Of a DNA stretch of 64,000 nt, positions 47,216-57,524 are shown piece by piece. Under the pieces are notes generated by a model. It worked only from the letters and a program-made list of their open reading frames with translations. It had not been told where the DNA came from and searched no databases. Position numbers and translations under genes: made by a program. The DNA is from Uloborus plumipes (taxonomy: Eukaryota; Arthropoda; Arachnida; Araneae; Uloboridae): assembly GCA_038373865.1 (NCBI GenBank), contig JAXGGA010002303.1:1-64000 (forward strand). The letters are read 5' to 3'. Positions within the stretch are counted from its first letter, which is position 1; each line of letters begins with the position of its first letter.

Positions 47216-47451
47216 TTAACCTATTGGATCCGGGTTGTTCATATAGAAATTTTTCTTTCGACCCAGGTAGTACGACAGTTGAACCACAAATTGCTTTTTC
47301 ATTGAAAAGAGAAGGTATGAACTGTCGTACCAGACGTGTGAAACCTTGAAAAAATCCCTGGCTCCCAAGGTTTCGAGTGAAAATTTCAACCTTGTCTAAA
47401 GAAAAAAGATTTATGGTAAAACATGTGTACTGCCCAGTTCCAAAAGGTTAA
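47216..47451. mobile_element. piggyBac-like MITE
   Basis: 236 bp with inverted ends TTAACCTATTGGATCCGGG and TTAACCTTTTGGAACTGGG and TTAA at both edges. An inner GTACGACAGTT / AACTGTCGTAC pair also forms a hairpin. It lies in intron 8, about 220 bp from exon 8. Confidence 0.78.
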
Positions 47452-47674
47452 ATAACCCAAATTATTATGCAGACAAACCTTGTTAAAAAAAAATCCAGGG
47501 AACCTTTAAAATCAATTTGTTTTATCAAAAGAAAATTATACAATAAACAGGACACCGATAGGAAATGTTGTTCGCTCATTCGAGGTTCAGCTGCAATAGA
47601 AAATGCATGAGATAAAAAGCCACATCTAGATCCGGTAATTAAAACCTGCATATTATAAAAAAAAGTAAACTTAC

Positions 47675-47790
47675 CCTCAGGATCAAGTAGTTTATCAATC
47701 CCAAGGTGTTTGTATGCAATATGGAAAGCATGATCAAGACGTGAATTCACATCTTTTCTCACTAAGGCATTGAAGTCGAATAATTCCGGC
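47675..47790 (-). CDS. Dys: Dystrophin exon 8 (CH2)
   Basis: One hundred and sixteen nt (vertebrate exon 7 is 119). It begins with the last base of the Arg codon and encodes PELFDFNALVRKDVNSRLDH and then AFHIAYKHLGIDKLLDPE, ending with the first base of an Asp codon. The LG-I-x-KLLDPED motif is characteristic of dystrophin-family CH2 domains. Confidence 0.98.
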
Positions 47791-47873
47791 CTTTTCAGAA
47801 ACATGAGGGAAAAATTAGTAACTTTGATCTCATAGTATAAAAAGTTTACAGCTATACTAAAATGCAAACTTAC

Positions 47874-47954
47874 CTAAACCTATGAATGATGGCATTAAAT
47901 GCTAAGCCATCAATCCAACTGGAGGTGAAATTGTGTATATTAACATTAGGATAC
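47874..47954 (-). CDS. Dys: Dystrophin exon 7 (CH2)
   Basis: Eighty-one nt that completes the split Gly codon (GG|G) and ends AG| within an Arg codon. It encodes [20 protein letters not shown] and the IIHRF that follows, the CH2 signature. Its 3' boundary coincides with the 3' boundary of vertebrate exon 6. Confidence 0.97.
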
Positions 47955-48044
47955 CTAAAACATAAAGTGGTTATAGTGCTGACTGCTGACATAACACAAG
48001 ATCAATTTCAAATGGCATCAAATAAATAAGGAGCAGATTCATAC

Positions 48045-48136
48045 CCTTTAGTAGCATCACGACACCATGCCAATAGTGTTTTTTCTAAATTTGTTTGAGG
48101 TAATTCTTCGGCAACACTCCGAAGAACCCCATGCAC
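48045..48136 (-). CDS. Dys: Dystrophin exon 6 (CH1-CH2 linker and CH2 start)
   Basis: Ninety-two nt. It enters in phase 0 and ends two bases into a Gly codon (AAA GG|). It encodes VHGVLRSVAEELPQTNLEK followed by TLLAWCRDATK, the inter-CH linker and first CH2 helix (vertebrate equivalent: S-E-K-I-L-L-S-W-V-R). Together with exon 7 it equals the single 173-nt vertebrate exon 6. Confidence 0.96.
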
Positions 48137-48202
48137 CTAAAAATGGAGATAACACAGTACATATTTTAACACAGAAAAGCATCAATCAAAACTTTAATCG
48201 AT

Positions 48203-48245
48203 GATTATTTTTTAAAGTTTTTATAAAAAACTTTAAAAAATAATC
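48203..48245. repeat. Perfect 20-bp-arm hairpin
   Basis: GATTATTTTTTAAAGTTTTT, then ATA, then AAAAACTTTAAAAAATAATC in intron 5. Its role is unknown; it could simply be AT-rich fold-back DNA. Confidence 0.75.
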
Positions 48246-48755
48246 AATTTTATTGAGTGTCTCTCACTTTTTAAAAGCTCATTTATGAATTGTTAATAAT
48301 TAATGCTTCTTTTTGTCACCAGTGTACTCCTCATTTTGGGCTTTTTAGGATTTCACGGAACAACAAGGCAATTAATTCATCATCTGACCCATCAGTTTCA
48401 TGCTCCATCTGTTTTCTTATAGCAGTCTGGAAATTGTCTGATTATTTTAATGTGGAAGTTACAGGGATATGTTGATCTATCTATAGCTTAAACTCTTGAG
48501 ATATTATATCTGAAGGATTTTTTCTGTTTTTTAGTTTCTTGGTAAAGTTTTTTTTTCTAAAACTTGAGTTGGAAAAGCAATTTCTGATCATTATTTGAAA
48601 ACTGATAACAACAAAGGATGTAGTAATCACACGAAATGATAATTTTAACATTGAATAAAACATAAAATCAGAACCAAATGAGTATGATAACAATAAGTAA
48701 TTGATAACATTAACTGCAATCACATTAAGAAAAGTCTACTTTAGCATCTTCTTAC

Positions 48756-48848
48756 CTGCCAGTGCAGTATAATGCTCCATACCAATCCCAAAGTCAGTTT
48801 TGGATTACCATCAACAATGTCATTGGTACTAATATTAACAAGTTTTAC
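48756..48848 (-). CDS. Dys: Dystrophin exon 5 (end of CH1)
   Basis: Ninety-three nt, phase 0-0, the same length as vertebrate exon 5. It encodes [15 protein letters not shown] followed by [14 protein letters not shown], the end of CH1, where the LGL-x-W-x-I-I-L-x-W-Q pattern is diagnostic. Confidence 0.97.
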
Positions 48849-49833
48849 CTGAAAACACAAACACAGTGGTAAAAATTTACGTTGAAAATAACATACATTG
48901 ATGTTTACAAAACAATGCCTGATAAGCAGAGGGTATGCAAAGGGAGGTAACATGCAGAATGCAGATTGATTGGCAACAGCAGATCATCTAGTTTGCACTA
49001 TGATCAGTAAGGCATGCAACCAAGAGATTTCTCATTAGCTTTAATTTGTCTTAATCTTATTTTGATGATGTATGATTAGTTTTGGTTCATGCAAGAAATT
49101 AATTTTGATATGTTTCAGAAAACTCAATCACAAGTTTAATTAAAATACACAAGTGGACTTGTGCTTGTAGACACATTTAATCTTTATCCAACTAAACATA
49201 CGTTAAAAATGATAGCTTTACTCATTCTTATCAAAGTTTTAATGCAATGTAAAATGAGTATAAATTTTATTTCTTTCTGTGGGTTATAAAAAGCATTCCC
49301 ACTGAGCAGCTGATGAGGCTTGATGAAGAAGTAACCGATAAGCATCAGTCACTGATGTCCTGATACCAATGAAATTAGGTATATCAAGTTTTCTCGGATA
49401 GCATATGATTTAAATTTTGTATGGCTTTTACTCAAAATTTATTTTACCTCCCACATCCCTTTGAATTCATTGCATCATATAATCTTACAAAAAAAATATA
49501 GATATATATATACATATATCACTATCTGTAAACACAGTCGAAAATTATTATAATGAAACCAAAATACTGTGTCCTGCCACTTATCAAAAATCTTACACCA
49601 TATACTTTTAAGGCTAAGTGGCTCCAGATTTCACAACAATGCTTAAAGTGAAATTCTAGCTACCACAACAAGTTTTTCAGCTGGGATCAACCTTTTTCTT
49701 TACAACTAAAACTCTCTCAGATACATAATGAAGATTTCTTAAAAGGTTAATAGTAGTTAAATTTCTAGCAGAGGACACATGCAGAAAAATGAGTATAAAA
49801 ATCTATTCTATGGGAAAATATTCTGTTACTTAC
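48849..49833. other. Intron 4, nothing recognised
   Basis: AT-rich intron with a (TA)n run near 49498-49520. No supported element. Confidence 0.5.
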
Positions 49834-49911
49834 ATTATTATCTTGTAAAACTTTTAAGGCACAGCCAACATTATTCAGGTGATGAACCCTCAATCGGCCT
49901 TTCTCTCGTCT
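49834..49911 (-). CDS. Dys: Dystrophin exon 4 (CH1)
   Basis: Seventy-eight nt, phase 0-0, the same length as vertebrate exon 4. It encodes RVHHLNNVGCALKVLQDNN, the conserved CH1 segment aligned with the vertebrate R-V-H-x-L-N-N-V-x-x-A-L-x-V-L pattern. The donor is GTAAGT. Confidence 0.97.
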
Positions 49912-50898
49912 CTGCAAGTGAAACATCAATTCAACATTAGCCAAAAATATAACATGTTTTACATTATGCAGACAGGAACAATTACAATATTATTATACAA
50001 CATGGAGGTAACGGATAATTAGTCGATATTTAGTATATTCAACCTAATCAGTACTTCTCTTAAATATACAGTAGGCTAAATAATGAATGATGAATATTCA
50101 GCCAAATGTAGCTTACCTTTTAGGGAAGTATAATTAGAAAAATAATATTTTTCAATGTTAATTTTAAAATATGCAAAAAACAATAACTTGAAATTATATT
50201 CAACATATTTTATAATTATAAAATGCTTCTACTAAACTGTTACTAATTATTTACATTGCAAAAGTTATCTACACATGAGCATAGGCGGCTTGTACGAAGG
50301 GGCAAGGGAGGGTAACTGCCCCTCACTTTCAAAAGCAAAAGGGCATGGCCCCTCCCCTTTTCTGAGCTCAAAATGATCCATTGATTGAAAAATACTCTTA
50401 CTAATCATTAAAGAAATCATTAATCATTATCTCACTAGTCATTAAATAAAGAGGAATCGACTTAATAAGTGTGTGTTCTGCATTTATATGTATTATTTCA
50501 TGAAAATTATAATGGAGCTTTGAATAGAAAGGAGGGAAGCTACTGTGGCCATTTGTATTGATTTTTGAGACTGTGGCAAGAATTTTTTTGAGCATGCCAT
50601 TTAATCAATAATTACGTTAAAATCCAATAGTATAGCCCAAATTTGAAAAAAAAAAAAAACTTTAGGGGCACCTTTCAGACAGAAATAACTAGGATAGGCT
50701 GCAGTTTAAAAGTCCACAAAATAGTTACATTATTGGATTCTGCCATGAAAGCCTTAATTCTTGCAAAAAATTTAGTTTTAGATTTCACAGAACAAATAGA
50801 TTTAGCTTAATATATTACCTTCACAAATACAACATGAACACAATTAAAGCCATATCAACAGAGACATTTTTAAAAAACATTCAAAATTGGTCACTAAC
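49912..50898. other. Intron 3: possible transposon fragment
   Basis: A GC-richer patch at about 50279-50372 (AGGCGGCTTGTACGAAGGGG ... GGGCATGGCCCCTCCCC) resembles the end of a hAT-like element in style, but no partner end or target duplication is visible. The rest is AT-rich. Confidence 0.35.
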
Positions 50899-50991
50899 CA
50901 GTTCTCGTCCACAAAGTACTTCTAATAGTCCCAAAAGTCGTGTTCCATCTCGCAAATCGTAAAATAAATCTTTCACTAATGGATGATTTCC
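50899..50991 (-). CDS. Dys: Dystrophin exon 3 (CH1)
   Basis: Ninety-three nt, phase 0-0, identical in length to vertebrate exon 3. It encodes the CH1 core with the family signature DLRDGTRLLGLLEVL and ends in GREL. The acceptor is CAG and the donor GTTAGT. Confidence 0.97.
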
Positions 50992-51774
50992 CTGAACGTA
51001 TAGAAATAAGGAAATTTTACACATGGAAAAGTAATAAAATCAATGAACATATGTCAGGCAAACAATAGCAGTGAAAAATGCTTAAGACAAAACTGAGGGA
51101 ACCAAAAAAATATATATACATATATATATTTGTTGAAAAAAATTTATAGTAAAAAAAATGTTCTTCAAATTGCATTTTCCTACTCTCCAGAACACTATAA
51201 CATTTCCTGCAAATTGATTTTTCATGTTAAACCTTTCTGTGTTACACATATTTCACTGTGTGTGATATATGAACAAAAATATCAGACAAGAATATAATCA
51301 TGACCTACCTACATTTCAGGACATATATTTTCCAAAATTTGAAGTAAGATCACGAACTTATTGAACAAGACAAAAATATTATAAACATTATTAATATTAT
51401 AAAATAATATTCCATTATCATTGTAAAAGCATGAAATTAAAACTGTTTTAAGATTTGATTGCCTTTAAAGATACATTTTGACTTAGGAATGTATTGATCC
51501 GAACAGCATATTAGATTTTGATCTAATTAAACAATGTTGGAAAAAAAATAATAAGTCTTTAAAAGAATTAAGAAAGATATTGATAAATGCAAAAAAAAAC
51601 ACCAAGTCTTTTCCATTGTATTTATCTAAAATACTGTTTAGAATAAATAAAAACGTTAAAACTAGGTTTTTTTTTTTTTTTTTCCATTTTGATTATCATA
51701 AAAACTGTTCCCAATCCCTAAATTTTACTCAATTTTATTCATTCAAAATATTTTCCAATACTAATTTTGACATA

Positions 51775-51953
51775 CTGTTGTCCCCGTTGAATCAGGTAAC
51801 GGATAAATGATTACCCCGCTTATACGAATAAAATATCCCGGAACCTACCTATGCCATAGACGTAATGTTAAAGATCCCTGCTTAATCAAATAACCCGCTT
51901 AATCAAATAATATTTCTTGGAACCGACGGTATTCGTTTAAGCAGGGCCGACAG
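51775..51953. mobile_element. pogo/Tigger-like MITE
   Basis: 179 bp in intron 2, bounded by TA. The ends CTGTTGTCCCCGTTGAATC and inverted CTGTCGGCCCTGCTTAAAC are similar, with subterminal repeats CCCGCTTAATCAAATAA, a pattern typical of pogo/Tigger-type termini. Confidence 0.7.
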
Positions 51954-52693
51954 TATGATGTCTTTAACAATAATACTGTAAAAGTTTGAAATCTGGTAAC
52001 TGTTGACATGTTACTCAGTGAATATCTAGATACTAAAAACATCATTGAAAGACTGAATATTCCCTGCAAATTACCTCACCGGCAAAAGTTGGCACTCTCT
52101 AGTTTCATTCTTTCATGGTAACAAAAATACACTAAGCACACATATATAGCGCTCCTGAAAGTGATCATATTCTTAAGATACATGTGTAAAAACATAAACA
52201 TTGACAGTTCCTGCAGCTGCTTAAAGTGCATACTGTAAAAGTACTTGCATCAAAAATTTATCAGTTTTAAATATCTATTGTTAAAAAGTTAACAACTGCT
52301 GGATTAGACAGTACCTTTCAGAGGGAAATATACTAATTGCTGAATCTGTCACTTTTAAAATTCTAAAAGCATGCATTTCACCTTTCTGCAAAAAAGGAAC
52401 TAAAAATATTTTCTTTGACTGACTAAATACATAGGTATAAATTTTGTTACCAATCTTAATCTGATAAATAGTTATGAATGGTATAAAAAGCTTCATTCTG
52501 TAAAAAATAATATTTCTTTGTCTTGGGAGATTACTTTTTAGTATCTAAATTGCATAACATCCTGTTACTACTGTACCCAAGTTTTATGAGATTTATTCTT
52601 TAATATATTCCTTCATGACAGTATTCTTAAGATAATTCTCCATGTAGATTATCAACAAAACTTTACATTAAAGAATGAAAAATATTTACGTAC

Positions 52694-52755
52694 TTTTCCA
52701 AGCTGTGAATTAATCCACTTGGTGAATGTTTTTTTCTGAACATCTTCTCGTTCAT
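52694..52755 (-). CDS. Dys: Dystrophin exon 2 (CH1 start)
   Basis: Sixty-two nt, the same length as vertebrate exon 2, entering in phase 1 and leaving in phase 0 (donor GTACGT). It encodes DEREDVQKKTFTKWINSQLG, the first helix of the first CH domain and the first actin-binding site (KTFTKW motif). Confidence 0.97.
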
Positions 52756-53209
52756 CTGTGAAATAACAGAACATTAGTAGGCGTGTATCTCTTTAAAATT
52801 AAAATAATAATATATAATATGGTACATAAACAGCACAACTTTTTAAAATGTTAGTTCATTCTTTTCTTTAAACATTGCATAATTAGATTTCACTAAAACC
52901 AGAACATAGAGTTACTTATAGTACTTCATGGCAGAGTACTCTCTAATATATACTTAAAGTAAATGTGCGTGTTTGTGTGGACAAATATCAAGTAATAATT
53001 ACATATAACTCTTTCTAAGTTTTGTGCAATATGGAAAATGCAGCAAAGAAATAAAACTAAATATTATTCTTACTTTTTTTTAACTCACGCACACTTTTTT
53101 TTTATTAAAAATAGCGAAGAACTATATCATGCTTTTTTATTTTGGTATTACTTAAAAACACAGATAGGATACAACTTTGTACCAAACTCTCTAACACAAA
53201 AATCATCTA

Positions 53210-53746
53210 CAGGGTGTTTCAAAAAAATGCATACACACTTTGAACTTCCATAGAAAATTTATTTACCGTTCTACAAAGTTAAATTTTAGGAAAATAGAAA
53301 GCTGAAAGTCCAATGTAAATGAAACATAAATAACAAATGTTAATACTGTTCAAATTGGTGACCTGCAGCATCAATACAATTCACTTGTAGCTGTTCGAGG
53401 CCGACCTGAATGACCTTTATGCACATCACACACTGTTCCATGAACTTCGAATTTGTCTCGTATGCGTGTAATTGTTAATCTTGAAGGTGGTTCTGTATCA
53501 TACTCCCTTCTCCACTGTCTTTGAACTTCATTTACATTCTCAAACTTCCAGTACCACTTAATAACCTGCTTACGTTCTTCAAAACTCATACGTACGTCCC
53601 CCATGTTGATATTACAAAATCCAACTGATAATATAACATAGAGGGACGATTATGCTGGCACCTGGCGAAGAAATATAACATTAGCCTTGTAGAGCGGGAA
53701 AACTACAATAGTTTAAAGAGTGTATACATTTTTTTGAAGCACCCTG
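53210..53746 (-). mobile_element. Internally deleted mariner-type element
   Basis: 537 bp in intron 1 with inverted ends CAGGGTGTTTCAAAAAAATG and CAGGGTGCTTCAAAAAAATG, each bordered by TA. It carries the remains of a transposase on the minus strand (see 53341-53604). Confidence 0.88.
53341..53604 (-). pseudogene. Collapsed mariner-type transposase (DUF4817-like N-terminus)
   Basis: The minus-strand frame starts MGDVRMSFEERKQVIKWYWK and continues to HKGHSGRPRTATS, the N-terminal DNA-binding region of a mariner-type transposase family common in spiders and some insects. It then stops (SELY). Immediately after, in another frame, VNCIDAAGHQFEQY with a stop looks like the extreme C-terminus. The whole catalytic DDE/D region is missing, so it cannot be active; it is an internal-deletion derivative. 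Confidence 0.85.
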
Positions 53747-55397
53747 TATTTCATAAAATAGTTCTGTTGCCTTTGCAAATATTGTTTAGGCATATCATTA
53801 ATTAAGACTGATTTTAAATGTTAATTTTTTATAGCGAACTGAGCTGCTTTGAACTAAAATGCTTAGATATAAATCACATCCAAAAAGAAAATGTCCATTT
53901 TAGCATACTATCCTCTAATCATGAGCAGATCTGCTTGTAGAAGAGGGTCAAAATGTAATATTCAAGCACAAATGGAGAGGCTGGGTTAAATTTTCAAGAT
54001 ATAAGCCTCAAAATAATTTTAGGCTGTAATTGGTCATTTAAACGGGGTCGTGATCCCTGTAATCTCCCCTCCTCCGATCCATATGTGCCACTTATCAATA
54101 CAAAATTTGCTGATTTTAAAAATAAATTTTCCTAACATTTACATAAAAGTCAAACAAAGCAAGTATAAAGTGATCAGCCATATGATTTATCTTTTATAAC
54201 TTGAGCTCCTGAAAAGTGATAGTTAATTTTAGAGGAAAATAATTAAAATTACAAGCTATTAAACTATTCAATTTATAATTAAATAAAACTTAATTTTTTT
54301 GGATGAAAAATATCACCAAAGCTATTTTAGCTGTTTTTCCTAAAACAATTAAAGTTCTGAAAGCAGTTGTTTGTTTATTTTGAAATCAATCTTTGTCTAA
54401 TAGTTTTCTGTCAAAAAAAATATTCGATTTTGATTAAAATCTCACTCTCAGGGGAAAAAGCAAAATTCATTACTAGTTTACTATGAAAATAATAAATGAA
54501 ATTGTTTAAAAATAAAATATTTATGCTCTGAGTTAAAAGTAAAAAAAACATTGCAGTGGATCATTTGACTAATTAATTTTAAAAAACTGAAAAATTTGGA
54601 AAATAAAATTTTTAGTTAAAATAAAGAATCAGAGGATTTGAGAAAACTATGAAAACAACATAACTGCACAACTTAAGCACTAAAACTGGAATAAAATATT
54701 TATTATGGTACAGATAAGACAGTCAAAGGAAAAACATTTTTTGATGTAATCAAGCTTTTTTAAATGTTAATAGCAATATTGAGAGCAACTAAATTTATTT
54801 TTTATACCTTAATTTAAATTTCAAAGTTATTAATACAAACTCTGAACATTGTAATTATTATGGATTTTGAAACGAAATTTTAATGTCAATTTTAAAAGAT
54901 GCAAGCATTTTTGTCCCGACAAAATACATCGTTTTTTCTTCTAATCCAAAAGTATAAAAAGCACAATTTAATGCAGCACTTTTGTTTGTAATTATAATAC
55001 TTTTTTCTTCAAATCATATTCAGAAACTAATGTAACTTAAGTTTCATATCATTCACGTTGGTACTTTATAAAATACTATGAGTCATGCCTATCTACCAAA
55101 CGATCAACAAAAATGTAAACAAATGTCCAGATGCAAGTTTTCAACAGCGTGATGCCGGAAGCTGAAATTTTTCAACTGTTGAAAATTTCTCTCAAAACTT
55201 GCTACACCTTTATCACACATCAAAAGATTAACCTGAAAAAAGCTTTTGATTTGTTACCATTTAAAACCCTTAGATAAAGATGCTCTCAGCAAGATAGAAT
55301 CGCGGATCATAACTCCATGCATGACATGAGGAATAAGCAGACAATATCTAACTTTAATAAAAGGGGGAAAACGGCTACGATGAAGATTTTAACTTAC
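53747..55397. other. Remainder of intron 1, nothing recognised
   Basis: AT-rich. No further exon, repeat or regulatory motif that I can support. Confidence 0.5.
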
Positions 55398-55416
55398 CAA
55401 TGAATACAATATCCAT
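55398..55416 (-). CDS. Dys: Dystrophin exon 1 (start codon, coding part)
   Basis: Nineteen coding nt read MDIVFI plus the first base of an Asp codon, followed by a strong donor (GTAAGT). The split codon (G|AT) joins exon 2 in phase 1, the same phase and position as the vertebrate exon 1/exon 2 junction. Vertebrate muscle dystrophin has a slightly longer, unrelated exon 1, and first exons of this gene are promoter-specific, so other start exons may exist outside the window. The start is chosen because the ATG is followed directly by an in-frame, correctly phased donor 2.6 kb upstream of exon 2. Confidence 0.8.
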
Positions 55417-55680
55417 TGTACACGTGGTTCGAGAAACCACATTTATGGTAAAAAGTAAGTTGTTTTCACATGTGCAAATTATGACATACGAATCTTGATT
55501 GTCGGGACTCGGGAATACAGAAATCTTTGAGGGCTGCTGGAGCTAGTGGTTGTTTGGCGCAACGTTTGGAGGCGGAAAGGTTACCTTTCTCTGTTTATTT
55601 CGCTATTTTGGCTACAGGTTTTTAACGAAATACGGCTTTTTCACACCGTGATTTGTTTCACTTCTGTATGCTCCTAAAAT
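55417..55680 (-). promoter_or_regulatory. Probable 5'UTR / promoter zone of the dystrophin start exon
   Basis: Inferred from position only. The segment is less AT-rich than the introns, contains several CpGs, has an E-box CACGTG about 5-10 nt upstream of the ATG, and a small inverted repeat (GTGGTT-tctcg-AACCAC, 55424-55440). I see no convincing TATA box or other core element. The transcription start cannot be placed from the sequence. Confidence 0.3.
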
Positions 55681-56183
55681 AAGGTCAGTGAATGATGAAT
55701 GTATGCGATGCGATTATTTAAGAGAAAGGGGGGGGGAGCGGAGCCGGATGACTTTAATTGCCCCCTTGGTTTTGAAAAGTTTATGTTTTTATTTACATGT
55801 GAGGGGAAGAGGTTTTTACTGTTTTTGGCACGTTTCATTGCGAATATTATACTTTTGCCCACCCTTCCCCCTTCGTAAAAAAAACGAGATGACGAGAATG
55901 AATACGTTTATTTTACAATTTTAAAGTCCAAATCAAATGTAAGCTATTTTTAAGTTTTCCATTTAAAATGATCCCTACTTCATCAAATTTGAGTTTATTT
56001 CCATGTTTCATGATGAAAAGTACATTAAAAGATATTTCATTCTCTTTCCCTTATTGGTGGAAACATTGACCTAAAAAAGACCAATGCAAATGGCAGATCC
56101 CCTCCACCTCCCCTCCAACTAGTCCCTTTTTTAGTTTCAAGTTCCTATGAGTCTACTTTTCCAAAATCAACCCCCCCCCCCCC

Positions 56184-56881
56184 CAGTGGCGTACGCAGAC
56201 ATATGATTTCAGGGGGGCTGAGCCGAGACTTAAAGAGAAGAAGGCAGGGCAACTCATAAAATGTAGCTATGAAAAGTAAATTTTTCGAATTTCTGATATC
56301 AATGCTAATTTAAGATGACAAAAATGCATCATTGATATTTTTACCATTATAATTATTGTTGTAGCCGAGAGGTAAAGCGTTTTGATAAAAACAGGAGAAG
56401 TTAACTTAAAATTTAAAAAGTTCTATTGATTAAAGTAGGTGTTCCCTAACAATTGCATGCAATATTTTGTCGAATTTGTGCTTTAATAAAATATTAATTT
56501 TGCGAGTTATTTTACTATTGTTCCTAATGTTATGCTTCAATTACATATGTTGAAATATATCAAACAGAATCAGATGAATGAACATGAACAAGCATTAATC
56601 AGAGTTTCTGAAAAAATTTGCAATAAAATGAACAAAATTGAATTATAAGATAGTCATAAACGTGACAAACAGTAAACTGGAAGCGTCAAAAAAATAAATA
56701 AAGCAAGAATTTACTTCTTTTTTTCTTTGAATTTGTCCTATAATTAAGTTTTCTCTGCAGAAAAATGTTCTCCTGTCGCGATTTCAGAAAAAAAAGGTAA
56801 TAGCTAAAATGTTTTAAATTCTTTTTGATAATTTCGGAGGGGGCTGCAGCCCTATCAGCCCACCCCCTGAATACGCCAATG
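56184..56881. mobile_element. hAT-type element (CAGTGGCGTACGCAG) upstream of the gene
   Basis: The ends CAGTGGCGTACGCAG and inverted CATTGGCGTATTCAG enclose 698 bp and sit within C-runs (CCCCCCCC on both sides, compatible with an 8-bp duplication but not informative). Subterminal GGGGGGCTGAG / GGGGGCTGCAGCCC. No transposase. Confidence 0.7.
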
Positions 56882-57088
56882 CGCCCCCCCCCCTTTCCTT
56901 TAAAGTTAAGTCCCACTTAAAATTTTTGCAGTAATCACATTAATCACATTCTATATTTTTAATGAAAAAATATAAGTTAGTAGTTCACTTTCCTACCATG
57001 ACAGTTTGAAATTTTTGAATCAAATAGGGCACAATGTTAGAGTTCAAAAATTATTGGTTATGTGGGGCAAAAATTTATTCAGCATAGT

Positions 57089-57524
57089 TTCTTGTTCTAA
57101 ACAAAAATAATTTCAACTAAAAAAAGCCGCTTAATTTGATAAAATTCATTCAGCATAGTTGCTTGTTCTAAGCAAAAATAATTTTAGTGAAAAGTTATTT
57201 TTTAGCCGTTTATGCGGTTGAAATTAGAAGATATGTTAATCGGCAACGTGGTCGATTACTGTCAATTAATCTGGTGCATCATTAATTTTAATCTTTAAAA
57301 CGGAAGTTTCTTGTTCTAAGCAAAAATAATTTCAACTGAAAAAAAGCCGCTTAATTTGATAAAATTCATTCAGCATAGTTGCTTGTTCTAAGCTAAAGTT
57401 TTTTTTTTTTTTTTTTAGACGCTTATGCAGCTGAAATTAAAAGATAGGTTAATCGGCAACGAGGTCGATTACCGTCAATTAATCTGTGCATCATTAATTT
57501 TAATCTTTAAAACGGAAGATTATT
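57089..57524. repeat. Two-unit tandem duplication, period 218 bp
   Basis: Units start TTTCTTGTTCTAA-CAAAAA at 57089 and 57307. Both contain AAGCCGCTTAATTTGATAAA, AGGTTAATCGGCAACG-like sequence with GTCGATTAC and ATTAATTTTAATCTTTAAAA. They are about 90% alike by eye. Confidence 0.8.

Larger units (their letters stand above)
752..55416 (-). other. Dys: Dystrophin gene, 5' part (gene span, 34 exons)
   Basis: Span from the start codon to the last exon seen; the gene runs off the left edge. Dystrophin links F-actin through an N-terminal pair of calponin-homology (CH) domains to the membrane dystroglycan complex through its C-terminus, with a spectrin-repeat rod between. Seen here: 34 exons with GT/AG junctions, all phases compatible, 4,776 nt with no stop codon. 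Collinear landmarks shared with vertebrate dystrophin, as I recall it, include EREDVQKKTFTKW (CH1), [11 protein letters not shown] (CH2), LLDPED, ERWANVC and VRFQKPSDFE. Introns range from about 80 bp to 12.5 kb. The WW, EF-hand, ZZ and coiled-coil exons are not in the window. Utrophin is a vertebrate paralogue, so the single invertebrate orthologue is simply called dystrophin. The N-terminal assignment is very secure; exact rod-repeat boundaries are inferred. Confidence 0.95.

Noticed and set aside
48290..48475. Minus-strand frame reading MEHETDGSDDELIALLFREI as a possible extra gene or exon
   Set aside because: It looks protein-like but has a stop shortly after, no suitable splice context, and would break the CH1/CH2 reading frame. 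At most it is a decayed transposon remnant.
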